NCBI RefSeq assembly: GCF_000332095.2
Contig: NZ_KI913949.1
Coordinates: forward strand, 3,075,715-3,139,714
From: Leptolyngbya sp. PCC 6406
GTDB taxonomy: Bacteria > Cyanobacteriota > Cyanobacteriia > Phormidesmidales > Phormidesmidaceae
Length of the DNA stretch: 64,000 nucleotides
Direction: 5' to 3'
The translations under genes were made by a program, and so were the position numbers. Shown in pieces: positions 51,759 to 60,082 of the stretch (within the stretch, counting starts at the first letter, position 1; every line of letters starts with the position of its first letter). The notes under the pieces were generated by a model that worked only from the letters and a program-made list of their open reading frames with translations, ran no database searches and was not told where the DNA came from.

Positions 51759-52134
51759 GGAAAGAGCCGGACATAAGCCGGGTTCTGTTCCCTGGACTTG
51801 CATCCAGGGCGGGAGTTATCTATCTAGGACGCCTGTTACCAGACGCCTCTTGCGGTACACCAAAAACGGGGCTGGAAAAAGACCAACCATAGCCCCTGCG
51901 ACCTTGCTCCCAACCGGGGTTTACCGAGCCAGTACCTCTCGATACTGCTGGTGCGCTCTTACCGCACCCTTGCACCCTTACCTGTGGGCCAAAACCCCAT
52001 CGGCGGTATGTTTCTGTGGCACTCTCCTCACGGTCACCCGCACTGGGCGTTACCCAGCAAGTTTGGTCCTTTGGGAGCCCGGACTTTCCTCAGGCTGGCA
52101 TTGCCAACCCGCAACCCCCACGCCGACTCTTTCC
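51759..52134 (-). ncRNA. rnpB: RNase P RNA
   Basis: On the minus strand the RNA opens with GGAAAGAGTCGG, which pairs over 12 bases with the closing CCGGCTCTTTCC to form P1. The universal GAGGAAAGTCCGGGCTCC (CR-I) lies at about 52075-52092, the ACAG-rich and GGTAAGGGTGC-type core segments are present, and the 3' side has GAACCCGGCTTATGTCCGG. About 376 bases, normal for a type A RNA. It processes tRNA 5' ends with RnpA. Confidence 0.95.
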
Positions 52135-52738
52135 TGCCTCTAGTTTAGAGCCTAGTTCGTGTCCCGATTTATTCTCCATCCACCAGCAGCGTATGGAACA
52201 TCAATTCGGTATCAGCGCTGTCACCCCGCTGGGAATTCAAAATTCCCGGCTAACAGGCTCTAGTCCATTTTTAATGGCCATTCAGAATGGACGGGGATCT
52301 GGGGTGGGGATAGGGGGGCGAGTCCGTTTTAACGGACTTCTGCTATGAGCCAGGGCAATTTATTCCCTGGCGGATGAGCAGCGAAGCTTAAGTCGAACTC
52401 AGGTTATGGAATGCTCTGCCAATGGTGGGGAGAACTGGCAGCTATCCTCCAGAACCCGGAATTGGGCGGCATCCCTTTAGCGTCCTTATTCCTGCCCCTC
52501 CCCCGCAGGGCTATTGTGTATATACAAGTCATCAGCAGGACCAGGGCCAAGATTCCTAAGGCTTCCTTGAGAATCGGGGCTCTGGGCTAGGTTGCCTCTA
52601 TTACTGAAATAGAAGATAACCAGGGCGTTTTCGCCTTTCCCCTTGGCCATCGGCTCCGGAGTGCTGAGTTGAGATTCCCAGGGCAGTCCTGCTGCCACCA
52701 GGGGGGGAAACTCTCGCAACTGTTTGTAAGGTAGGCCC
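52135..52738. other. gap between rnpB and glgP
   Basis: About 600 bases holding the rnpB promoter on one strand and the glgP leader on the other. Imperfect palindromes occur near 52225-52340 (TTTTAATGGCCATTCAG, TTTTAACGGACTTCTGC). A minus-strand open frame at 52486-52741 looks fortuitous. Confidence 0.5.
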
Positions 52739-55294
52739 ATGACCACCCTTCCAGAATTTATTCCCCCTTCGACCGAGGTTCCCGAGAACTGTCCCACGGT
52801 TGCCGTGGAAGATGACCGTACCGGTCTCAGTGTTGAAACCCTGCGTCGGGCTTGGGCCGACCACCTGTTCTATCTCCAGGGCAAGTGGCCGGAAATTGCG
52901 ACCCAAAATGATCTCTACATGGCCTTGGCCTATGTAGTGCGCGATCGCATGTTGCAGCGGTGGCTAAATACCAGTCGCCTCTACCGTCACCCCCAGGCCC
53001 GCATCGTTTGCTATCTATCAGCGGAGTTTTTGCTGGGGCCACACCTGGGCAATAACTTGATCAGCCTTGGTATTGAAGACGAGGTGCGGGAAGCGGTCAA
53101 GCAATCTGGACTGGATTTCGATGCCCTCATGGCCCAAGAAGAAGAACCGGGCCTAGGTAATGGGGGGCTGGGTCGTTTGGCTGCCTGCTATATGGACTCC
53201 CTCGCCAGCTTAGAAATTCCCGCCATCGGCTACGGTATTCGTTACGAATTTGGCATTTTTGATCAACAAATCCAGGATGGCTGGCAGGTGGAAGTCACGG
53301 ATAAGTGGCTCCAGTTCGGCTACCCCTGGGAGATGGCCCGTCCTGAATACTCGGTAGAGGTGTGTTTTGGGGGCCGTACCGAATCCTACACCGACACCGA
53401 AGGACGGTACCGCGTGCGGTGGGTGCCCCACCAAGTTGTCCAGGGCATCCCCTACGACACGCCGATCATGGGCTATGAGGTCAATACCGTAAACACTCTC
53501 CGTCTTTGGAAGGCAGAGGCAGTAGAATCCTTTAACTTCCAATCCTTCAACGTCGGCGACTACTACGGGGCCGTGGGGGAAAAGGTGATGTCTGAAAACC
53601 TCACCAAGGTGCTCTATCCCAACGATGAGCCAATTCAGGGTAAACAACTGCGTTTAGAGCAGCAGTACTTCTTTGTCTCCTGTGCCCTTCAGGACATGAT
53701 TCGCCTGCACCTCTTGTCTGGTCGCACCCTAGAGACCTTCCATGAGCGGTTTACGGCCCAACTCAATGACACCCACCCTGCTGTTAGCGTGGCGGAACTG
53801 ATGCGGTTGTTGGTGGATGTGCATAATCTGGATTGGGAGGTGGCCTGGGAGGTCACCCGCCGTACCTTTGCCTATACCAACCACACGCTGCTGCCCGAAG
53901 CCCTAGAAAAGTGGCCCCTAGATCTCTTTGGCCAAAGCCTACCCCGCCATCTTCAGATCATCTTTGAGATCAATCACCGTTTCATGGATCAGGTGCGGAT
54001 TCAGTACATGGGCAATGAAGAGAAAATGGCCCGTCTGTCCTTGATTGATGAAGGGGGAGAACGGTACATCCGCATGGCCAATTTAGCCTGTGTGGGTAGT
54101 CATGCCATTAACGGCGTCGCCGCTCTGCATACAAAGTTGCTGAAGCAGACGGTGCTAAAGGACTTTTATGAGCTGTATCCCGAGAAGTTCAGCAATAAAA
54201 CCAATGGGGTGACGCCGCGCCGCTGGATCGTGTTGAGTAATCCCCGCCTGACGAAGCTGCTGAAGGACACCATTGGGTCGGATTGGATCAAGCATCTGGA
54301 TAAGTTAAAGCAGCTTGAAGGCCATGTCCAAAATCCATCTTTTTGTCAGCACTGGCGCGACATTAAGCGGGCCATCAAGGTAGATCTCACTAACTACATC
54401 TACAGCACCCAGGGCATTCAGGTGGATCCTGATTCTCTCTTTGATATTCAGGTGAAGCGCATTCACGAGTACAAGCGTCAGCACTTGAATGTTCTGCATA
54501 TCATCACTCTGTACGATCGCATTCGCCACGATCCCAACCTGGATATCGTGCCCCGCACCTTTATCTTTGGGGGCAAGGCGGCTCCGGGCTATTTTGTGGC
54601 CAAGCGCATCATTAAGTTGATTACGTCGGTGGCAGCGGTGGTGAATAATGATCCGGCGGTTCGCGATCGCATTAAGGTCGTGTTTATGCCGGACTACAAC
54701 GTCACCAATAGCCAGCGCATCTACCCCGCCGCTGACCTGTCGGAGCAGATTTCCACCGCTGGCAAGGAAGCCTCGGGTACTGGAAATATGAAGTTTTCCC
54801 TCAACGGAGCCCTCACTATCGGCACTCTGGATGGGGCCAATGTGGAGATCCGCGATGCGGTGGGGCCAGAAAACTTCTTCTTGTTTGGGCTGACGGCTCC
54901 CGAAGTGGAAGAGACTAAGGCCCAGGGGTATAACCCTTGGGATTACTACAGCCAAAATCCTGAACTGAAGGAAGTGATTGACTTGATCAATGCCGGGGTC
55001 TTTTCCCAAGGCGATCGCGAATTATTCAAACCCCTGGTGGACTCTCTGGTCTACCACGATCCCTACCTGTTGCTGGCGGATTACCAATCCTATGTGGACT
55101 GTCAGGCTCGGGTCAGTGAGACCTATCGCGATCGCGATGTTTGGACCCGGATGAGTATCACCAATACCGCCCGCATGGGGTACTTTTCTTCTGATCGCGC
55201 TATTCAGGAATACTGCGACGAGATCTGGAATGTCCAGCCTGTTGCGGTGGAGATGAAGCCCTATGTTCAAGCCAACGCCATGCTATCGGTCTAA
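52739..55294 (+). CDS. glgP: glycogen phosphorylase
   Basis: An 851-residue GT35 enzyme. It contains YLSAEFLLGPHLGNNL, EPGLGNGGLGRLAACY, the substrate loop QLNDTHPAVSVAELMR, KTNGVTPRRW, the PLP region EASGTGNMKFSLNGALTIGTLDGANVEI region (lysine of NMKF) and the C-terminal DQARVSETYRDR-type tail. It releases glucose-1-phosphate from glycogen in the dark. Regulatory N-terminal extension is short, as in cyanobacteria. The gene is complete and stands alone. Confidence 0.96.
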   Translation: MTTLPEFIPPSTEVPENCPTVAVEDDRTGLSVETLRRAWADHLFYLQGKWPEIATQNDLYMALAYVVRDRMLQRWLNTSRLYRHPQARIVCYLSAEFLLGPHLGNNLISLGIEDEVREAVKQSGLDFDALMAQEEEPGLGNGGLGRLAACYMDSLASLEIPAIGYGIRYEFGIFDQQIQDGWQVEVTDKWLQFGYPWEMARPEYSVEVCFGGRTESYTDTEGRYRVRWVPHQVVQGIPYDTPIMGYEVNTVNTLRLWKAEAVESFNFQSFNVGDYYGAVGEKVMSENLTKVLYPNDEPIQGKQLRLEQQYFFVSCALQDMIRLHLLSGRTLETFHERFTAQLNDTHPAVSVAELMRLLVDVHNLDWEVAWEVTRRTFAYTNHTLLPEALEKWPLDLFGQSLPRHLQIIFEINHRFMDQVRIQYMGNEEKMARLSLIDEGGERYIRMANLACVGSHAINGVAALHTKLLKQTVLKDFYELYPEKFSNKTNGVTPRRWIVLSNPRLTKLLKDTIGSDWIKHLDKLKQLEGHVQNPSFCQHWRDIKRAIKVDLTNYIYSTQGIQVDPDSLFDIQVKRIHEYKRQHLNVLHIITLYDRIRHDPNLDIVPRTFIFGGKAAPGYFVAKRIIKLITSVAAVVNNDPAVRDRIKVVFMPDYNVTNSQRIYPAADLSEQISTAGKEASGTGNMKFSLNGALTIGTLDGANVEIRDAVGPENFFLFGLTAPEVEETKAQGYNPWDYYSQNPELKEVIDLINAGVFSQGDRELFKPLVDSLVYHDPYLLLADYQSYVDCQARVSETYRDRDVWTRMSITNTARMGYFSSDRAIQEYCDEIWNVQPVAVEMKPYVQANAMLSV

Positions 55295-55322
55295 GCGTGT
55301 CCTCAGAAACATCCCTGTGGCC

Positions 55323-56384
55323 TTAGCCCTTGGGCATGGGGGTGGCTAACAGGGCCGCTAGGAGGGGATCTGGGCCAAAGCGGAGAACATCGGTGCAGGG
55401 CAGTCCCGTCTGCGTCTGGGTGGATTGGATGGCCGCGATCGCATCTTGTTCTCCCAGATGATGGGTATTCAACGCTACCCCTACCACCTGCGCCGCTAGA
55501 AACGCGCCCCCCGCTGTCACCAGGGTTTCACAGACGCGAATCGCCTCCGGCAGCGGGGGAATGGGAATCTCAGGACAATTCTTGATATGGGTTTGTCCGG
55601 CCCGATGGGCCAAGATCAGGTGGGTGGGCTGGCTACCCCGCATCAGGGGTAGCGTCGCCGTCGAGGCTGGATTGAAGAGAGATCCCTGACCCTCGATAAA
55701 GAGGATGTCGTGATCCGGACCATAGCGCATCACCACCTGCTCCACGGCCCCGGCAGCAAAATCCACCCGCACCGCATCCAGGGCAACCCCATCATCCCCC
55801 AGCATCAAATTAGTTTGTCCGGTGGCGATTACCTTAGATCTCAGACCCCGAGCCCTAGCGGCCCGATGCAGTTCTAGATTGGCGGACATTTTTCCCACCG
55901 CCATGTCGGTGCCCACCGCCAGCACTCGACGACAGGCCAGCGTTCGAGCGCGGGCCATACCCACCGATAACCCCGGCGGTTCTTGGCGCACATCCCAGAT
56001 CCACTGGTCTGGCTGGGTTAGGGGCAGGGCTGGATCTTGACCAAGGGGCCTATGGAGGCCATTCACCACCGACAAACCCGCCGCCACCGCCGCTTTCACC
56101 TCCTGATACCAGGGGTCGGGTAGGGCTCCGCCAGAGGGGGCAATGCCGATGGCCAGTACCGTGGGGTCATAGGCTAAGGCGGACTGGAGAGAAGCCACGA
56201 TGGGTACTTCTCGGGGAATGCCGGTGATCTGGGCCAGATTTCCCCCCGCTCGCCGTCGGTCAATTACCGCCACGATGGGCAAAGGACTATAGCGCAACAG
56301 GGCGAGGCCCGTTTTGCCCCCACTATTATCGGTGCCGTCGTGCATCAACAGGGCAAGACGGTGATTAGGGGTGAGGTAGTTCAT
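55323..56384 (-). CDS. DUF1611 / DgcN-like protein
   Basis: A 353-residue protein with an N-terminal Rossmann-like half (ALLMHDGTDNSGGKTGLAL, PIVAVIDRRRAGG) and a P-loop-type C-terminal half (VLAVGTDMAVGKMSANLEL, ILFIEGQGSLFNPAS). This is the DUF1611 family. In marine bacteria the relative DgcN works with the enolase-family DgcA in D-glutamate or D-amino-acid catabolism, as I recall. The epimerase gene overlaps its start here by 20 bases, so the pairing is conserved. Confidence 0.82.
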   Translation of the reverse strand: MNYLTPNHRLALLMHDGTDNSGGKTGLALLRYSPLPIVAVIDRRRAGGNLAQITGIPREVPIVASLQSALAYDPTVLAIGIAPSGGALPDPWYQEVKAAVAAGLSVVNGLHRPLGQDPALPLTQPDQWIWDVRQEPPGLSVGMARARTLACRRVLAVGTDMAVGKMSANLELHRAARARGLRSKVIATGQTNLMLGDDGVALDAVRVDFAAGAVEQVVMRYGPDHDILFIEGQGSLFNPASTATLPLMRGSQPTHLILAHRAGQTHIKNCPEIPIPPLPEAIRVCETLVTAGGAFLAAQVVGVALNTHHLGEQDAIAAIQSTQTQTGLPCTDVLRFGPDPLLAALLATPMPKG

Positions 56385-57420
56385 GGTGAGTCAAGCCCAG
56401 ACCGGGGAATGTAGGGGGATGGGGACAACCGGCAGCAAGGGTAACCCCGTGGAAGGGATCATCCCGCAAATTCAGGTGGCTATCGAGATCTAAATGATCC
56501 GCTAGGGGAGCTAGGTGGGACAGGGCGGTGTTGGACAGGGCGGTGTCGCCATAGCAGCCGAACATGACCTGCAACCCGCAGGCGCGAGCGGTGTGGATCA
56601 TCCGTAGCGCCTCCGACAGCCCTCCGGACTTCATTAGCTTAATGTTGATGCCCTGGACCTGTCCGGCCAAGGGGGGAATATCCCCACTGGTGAAGCAGCT
56701 TTCGTCTACAAAGATGGGCAGGGGCGATCGCGCTGAAAGTTGACCCAAATCCCCATCCTGTTCGACGGGGAGGGGCTGCTCAATGTAGGTCACTCCCCGC
56801 GCTGCCAGCCAGTCTGCCATGATCAGGGCATCCCCTAGGGACCAGCCGCCGTTAGCATCGACGCTGATCTTGCACCCTGTCGTGATCAGGGGCAGTAGGG
56901 CCGTCACCAAGCCCTGATCGGCCTCAATCCCGACGGGGTTACCCAGCTTGAGTTTCACGGACTGTAATTCGGGCACCTGCTGTTGCCATTGGCGCAGGCG
57001 ATGGCAGGCTGCTTCTGGGGTGTTGATGCCGACGGTGACGGCGGTGGGGCCAATGAGATCGCAGTCTAGCCCCCACAATTGCCACAGGGGGAGTCCTACC
57101 TGTTTACCCAACCAGTCGTGGAGGGCAACATCCACCGCCGCCCGTGCAGCGGAGTTGAGGGGGCGCAAGTGGGGCTCCAGCCGCTGGCGATCGAGGGGAT
57201 GCAGGGATGCCAACTGCGGAATGAGGCGGGTGAGGTCGGCTGCGATCGCGGCAGTGGTTTGGGTCTGGGTGCCAATAGAAAAGGGCGTCGCCTCCCCCCA
57301 GCCCTCAATGCCATCCTGACGAATCCGCACCCAAAGATTTGTAGACTGCGAAGCTGTACCCCGACTAATGGTTAGGGGCACGCGCTTATGGACCGTGATT
57401 GGGGTAACCGTAACCTCCAT
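56365..57420 (-). CDS. dipeptide epimerase (enolase superfamily)
   Basis: A 351-residue protein from MEVTVTPITVHKRVPLTISRG (ATG at 57420). The enolase-superfamily barrel shows the catalytic lysine motif SVKLKLGNP, metal ligands in ISVDANGGWSLG, YIEQPLP and IFVDESCFT, and the second lysine in INIKLMKSGGLSEAL. These match L-Ala-D/L-Glu epimerases of muropeptide recycling. It overlaps the DUF1611 gene by 20 bases. The end of a truncated DUF5615 gene abuts its start. Confidence 0.88.
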   Translation of the reverse strand: MEVTVTPITVHKRVPLTISRGTASQSTNLWVRIRQDGIEGWGEATPFSIGTQTQTTAAIAADLTRLIPQLASLHPLDRQRLEPHLRPLNSAARAAVDVALHDWLGKQVGLPLWQLWGLDCDLIGPTAVTVGINTPEAACHRLRQWQQQVPELQSVKLKLGNPVGIEADQGLVTALLPLITTGCKISVDANGGWSLGDALIMADWLAARGVTYIEQPLPVEQDGDLGQLSARSPLPIFVDESCFTSGDIPPLAGQVQGINIKLMKSGGLSEALRMIHTARACGLQVMFGCYGDTALSNTALSHLAPLADHLDLDSHLNLRDDPFHGVTLAAGCPHPPTFPGLGLTHHELPHP

Positions 57421-57592
57421 GGGCAATCTCAATTGTAAGGACAATTCGATTTTCAATTCTAACTTTGTGAATGATCTCTTCATCCAAGAGACATTGGAGT
57501 CCCTCTTCAGCAAGATGAACGGAATCGTAGCCTTGATTCCTTAACCACTCAACTGTGTGAGGCGAGATACCCATATCCGCAAGAAACCTCAT
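57421..57592 (-). pseudogene. DUF5615 PIN-like toxin, 3' truncated
   Basis: From ATG 57592 it reads MRFLADMGISPHTVEWLRN and continues to ENRIVLT, normal for the first half of DUF5615 (Mut7-C-like PIN) toxins. The next residues should be HDLDFG, carrying the acidic metal ligands, but instead IEIAHGGYGYP follows and the frame runs into the epimerase start. The active site is therefore incomplete. The partner DUF433 gene lies directly upstream and is also broken. Confidence 0.8.
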
Positions 57593-57927
57593 TAAGCACC
57601 AACAGCCCAGTAAGCTCGCTCTGAAGCTAGCCAAGCCGCATATTTCAGGGATTGCTGTATATCCTCAGGCTCTAGATAAGGATAGTCTTTGATAATGTCT
57701 TCTGTGGTCTTACCATTAGCAATAAGATTCAAAACTAGCGAAATTGGAACTCGTATATAGCGGTTCCCTAATGTATGAGGTACACCTCTAACTTAATGAC
57801 ACTTCGGCGAACAAGGGGCTTAAGCCCCTTGTCTGGACTTGACCCGAGTGAGAACCGCTATATCTCGAATGCAAGCTTGCCCTGCCATCTTCTTGGGATC
57901 AACGGCAATACGGTCAAAAGCAATCAT
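57592..57927 (-). pseudogene. DUF433 antitoxin gene interrupted by a MITE
   Basis: The N-terminal part MIAFDRIAVDPKKMAGQACI starts at ATG 57927, and the rest, IRVPISLVLNLIANGKTTED and onward to SERAYWAVGA, resumes after the MITE in the same register once the element and one TA are removed. DUF433 proteins are the HTH antitoxins of DUF5615 toxins. The stop overlaps the toxin start (TTAATG). Function is lost unless the MITE is excised. Confidence 0.88.
57758..57860. mobile_element. IS630-type MITE, copy 2 (complete)
   Basis: Ends TAGCGGTTCCC and GAGAACCGCTA form inverted repeats flanked by TA on both sides, inside an otherwise intact DUF433 reading frame. The centre is AAGGGGCTTAAGCCCCTT with CGAACAAGG/CTTGTC arms. 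Related copies are at 25419-25548 and 63377-63450. The ends resemble the TATAGCGGATTTCAC terminus of the IS630 at the left edge of the window, a plausible source of transposase. Confidence 0.85.
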
Positions 57928-57954
57928 AGGTAAGCTCCTATTGTTTGCAAAGGA

Positions 57955-58375
57955 CTGATTTAGGTGTTGAGCAAATCAATATCCTCGTATAAGTCTGCAA
58001 TTCTAAGTCGGTGCGCCCTGTCTGTAGCTTCAGTGCTTGGGGTATCACCATCACATCGGGATACGTGTAGAGATTACAGGCCGGAATCCACAGGCGTTGG
58101 CCATTTGGCGCGGATATCGTAGGCTACATCAATGACGTGTAGAGATTACAGGCCGGAATCCACAGGCGTTGGTCAGTTACAAAGGTGCTGTAGGACTTGC
58201 CGCGCAGGGCCAGCTTAAGCACTAACAGCAGATTGCCAGCAATAACATTGTGGTCGGGTGTGCCCCCAGTCATCAGCCTTATGTCTCCATCCACAAATTC
58301 ATGGCGCTCTGCTGAGTTGAGTTCTAACTCTAGATATTCTTCGGTAGTATAGATTCGTTCAGCCGTTTGCATCAT
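57955..58375 (-). pseudogene. Uma2-family (DUF820) nuclease gene broken by an internal duplication
   Basis: From ATG 58375 it reads MMQTAERIYTTEEYLELELN, then EFVDGDIRLMTGGTPDHNVI and TDQRLWIPACNLYT, the front two thirds of a Uma2 protein. It should go on to YPDVMV, but a duplicated 38-bp segment with 34 bp of spacer intervenes and brings a stop. The continuation (YPDVMVIPQALKLQTGRTD) is found further along and then frameshifts. So the gene has a tandem duplication and later decay. Confidence 0.82.
58063..58172. repeat. 38-bp direct duplication within the Uma2 gene
   Basis: The identical segment starting ACGTGTAGAGATTACAGG is found at 58063-58100 and 58135-58172, separated by 34 bases (CCATTTGGCGCGGATATCG and on). 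The perfect identity suggests a recent event. Confidence 0.9.
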
Positions 58376-58474
58376 GGCAGTTACTGGGGCTTCTCGTACA
58401 GCAGGTCTTTTATTTCGGCCAGTTGTGCTTCTTATCTTAGTCTGCTCCCCTATTTTGCAGAGACCATTAACCCA

Positions 58475-58822
58475 ATGGCACTGTCCATGCTGAAGACTGT
58501 GCGTAAGTTCCATGCTGCTTTAGCCCCCATCGTGCTGCTGCCCTTGCTGGTCACGGTGATGACGGGGGTATCCTATCGCTTAGGCAAAAGCTGGTTTGGC
58601 CTAAGTCGCGACCAAGTCCACATTCTCATGACGATTCATGAGGGGGAATACCTTGGCCCCACCCTAGAGCCTATCTATGTCCTTCTCAACGGCTTAGGGC
58701 TGCTATGGATGATGACGACTGGGGCGATGATGGCATGGCAAAACCTGACCCGATCGCGCTGGTGGCGAGATCGGCAACGCTCCACCCCGAAAGCCCCTGA
58801 GCCAGAAAATACTGAATCCTGA
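58475..58822 (+). CDS. PepSY-type small membrane protein
   Basis: A 115-residue protein from MALSMLKTVRKFHAALAPIV; an ATG at 58487 is an alternative. Two membrane helices (about 12-36 and 73-92) flank a short loop (YRLGKSWFGLSRDQVHILMT IHEGEYLG region). It resembles the cyanobacterial single-unit relatives of PepSY-associated TM proteins, with conserved histidines on both sides of the membrane that might bind haem or metal. Function unknown. Confidence 0.75.
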   Translation: MALSMLKTVRKFHAALAPIVLLPLLVTVMTGVSYRLGKSWFGLSRDQVHILMTIHEGEYLGPTLEPIYVLLNGLGLLWMMTTGAMMAWQNLTRSRWWRDRQRSTPKAPEPENTES

Positions 58823-58904
58823 TGGGTGACATCCCCAACCTATGACGCTATTGGGCCCCTTGGCAGCGATGGGGATTGGTCTTCGCTTTAAGCAACGTGT
58901 CTTA

Positions 58905-59011
58905 GAGGATATTTGGAAAGTCCTCTGGATTCCTTGTATGACAATGGTTTCAGCTAAAATCGCTAGGAGCTAGCTGTGCCAAGGGTTTGAGCTGAGTTTC
59001 CAAATATCCTC
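58905..59011. mobile_element. 107-bp MITE with TNA target (IS5/IS1031-like)
   Basis: Perfect 15-bp inverted ends GAGGATATTTGGAAA and TTTCCAAATATCCTC are flanked by TTA on both sides (58902-58904 and 59012-59014). No coding capacity. The TNA target and GAGG start agree with the IS5-family element at 3185, though the ends differ, so a related transposase elsewhere is more likely. Confidence 0.85.
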
Positions 59012-59112
59012 TTAGGCTAGAGATCTCTATTAGCTTTCCTCTCTAACACGGCATATCTTCCACTCCAGTCCCCTCTCTCTCTCTTCCCAATGCAGAAACA
59101 GAGGGGGATTTT

Positions 59113-59877
59113 TTATCTGCGATCGCGATACTTGAAGCCATAGCCCATGGTGACAAATAGTGCGATCGCGATCGCGCCAATACCAATGGGACTGGGAACC
59201 CAAAATCCAGCCTCATAGGTGTTGATCTGCCCAGGGATCAAGGGCCAGGGGTTGGATTCTGGCGGCTGATTGCCCCCATTCGTTTCTGCAATTTTTTCAG
59301 TTCCCTCAGTTTCCGCCTCCGTCCCCTGGGATGTCTGCGCCCAACGCAGACCCCAGGGTGTGGTGAAACTTACCTGTCCCGTCAGCCACCGCACCGATTG
59401 CAGTCGGGATGCAGGTAATGTCGCGCCATCAGGCACCGCCCGTAAATCCAAGCTCAACGTCAAGTGAGTGTAGATCGCCACAATCCAGTTGCCCTGGGTG
59501 AGATCAATGTGGGCTGAGACAGGTTCGCCGCTGGGCAGCGTCAAGGGGGTTCCCGTCCCCTCACTGCCGAAGAACTGATTGAAGCGATGGGCCAAATCCC
59601 CGCCATTGTTAAAGGGCACAATAATTTCCAACGTGTCTGGGCTAGGAGACCGCAGCCGCCCCCCAACCTGACGCGATCGCGCCGCCAACGCCTGCTGCCA
59701 GTCTTGACGCAGTTCCGGCGCAGTCGCCGCCCCCCCGACCCAATGGAGACGCTGCACCACTTGGCCATGGGTTTGGCTATCGAATTTCAGATCCAGGTCG
59801 TACTGAATACAACCCGTCAATAACAGCGTCCCCAGCACCACCAGTAATCGCAGCCATCGGGTAACTTGCATCGCCAT
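59113..59877 (-). CDS. DUF3153 lipoprotein
   Basis: A 254-residue precursor from MAMQVTRWLRLLVVLGTLLL (ATG at 59877), with a lipobox LLLTGC at about residue 22. The DUF3153 region (IQYDLDLKFDSQTHGQVVQR and on to WLTGQVSFTTPWGLRW) is followed by a glutamate-rich linker and a C-terminal membrane helix (about 228-248). So the protein has a lipid anchor and a membrane anchor with the domain outside. Cyanobacteria-specific, function unknown. Confidence 0.85.
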   Translation of the reverse strand: MAMQVTRWLRLLVVLGTLLLTGCIQYDLDLKFDSQTHGQVVQRLHWVGGAATAPELRQDWQQALAARSRQVGGRLRSPSPDTLEIIVPFNNGGDLAHRFNQFFGSEGTGTPLTLPSGEPVSAHIDLTQGNWIVAIYTHLTLSLDLRAVPDGATLPASRLQSVRWLTGQVSFTTPWGLRWAQTSQGTEAETEGTEKIAETNGGNQPPESNPWPLIPGQINTYEAGFWVPSPIGIGAIAIALFVTMGYGFKYRDRR

Positions 59878-59939
59878 AGGGTTTGGGCTTACCAAGATTT
59901 CATGGGCATTATGCGCTAATTCCCATCTGTCTGGATAGG

Positions 59940-60082
59940 GCAGGTTTTGAAGAACCCCCACGGCGGCATCCTGCCTTGGGCGCAGGCACCGCACCCCCAC
60001 GGCGACATCCTGCATTGGGCGCGGAAACCGCGCCCCTACCCCATCAACTCAAAATTCAAAACTCAAAACTCAAAATTCTCTG
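59940..60082. repeat. intergenic repeat cluster
   Basis: Two variants of the CCCACGGCGGCATCCTGCCT / TTGGGCGC module in tandem, then the GGGCGCGGAAACCGCGCCCC palindrome, AACTCAAAATTCAAAACTC runs and CACCCCATCACCCC tracts that run into the end of the histidine kinase gene. Confidence 0.75.

Noticed and set aside
52486-52741. Minus-strand gene in the glgP leader
   Set aside because: The frame overlaps the glgP start on the opposite strand, has no recognised pattern, and no ribosome-binding site is evident.
54305-55009. 234-residue open frame antisense to glgP
   Set aside because: It lies wholly within the conserved glgP coding sequence; long antisense frames arise from codon bias.
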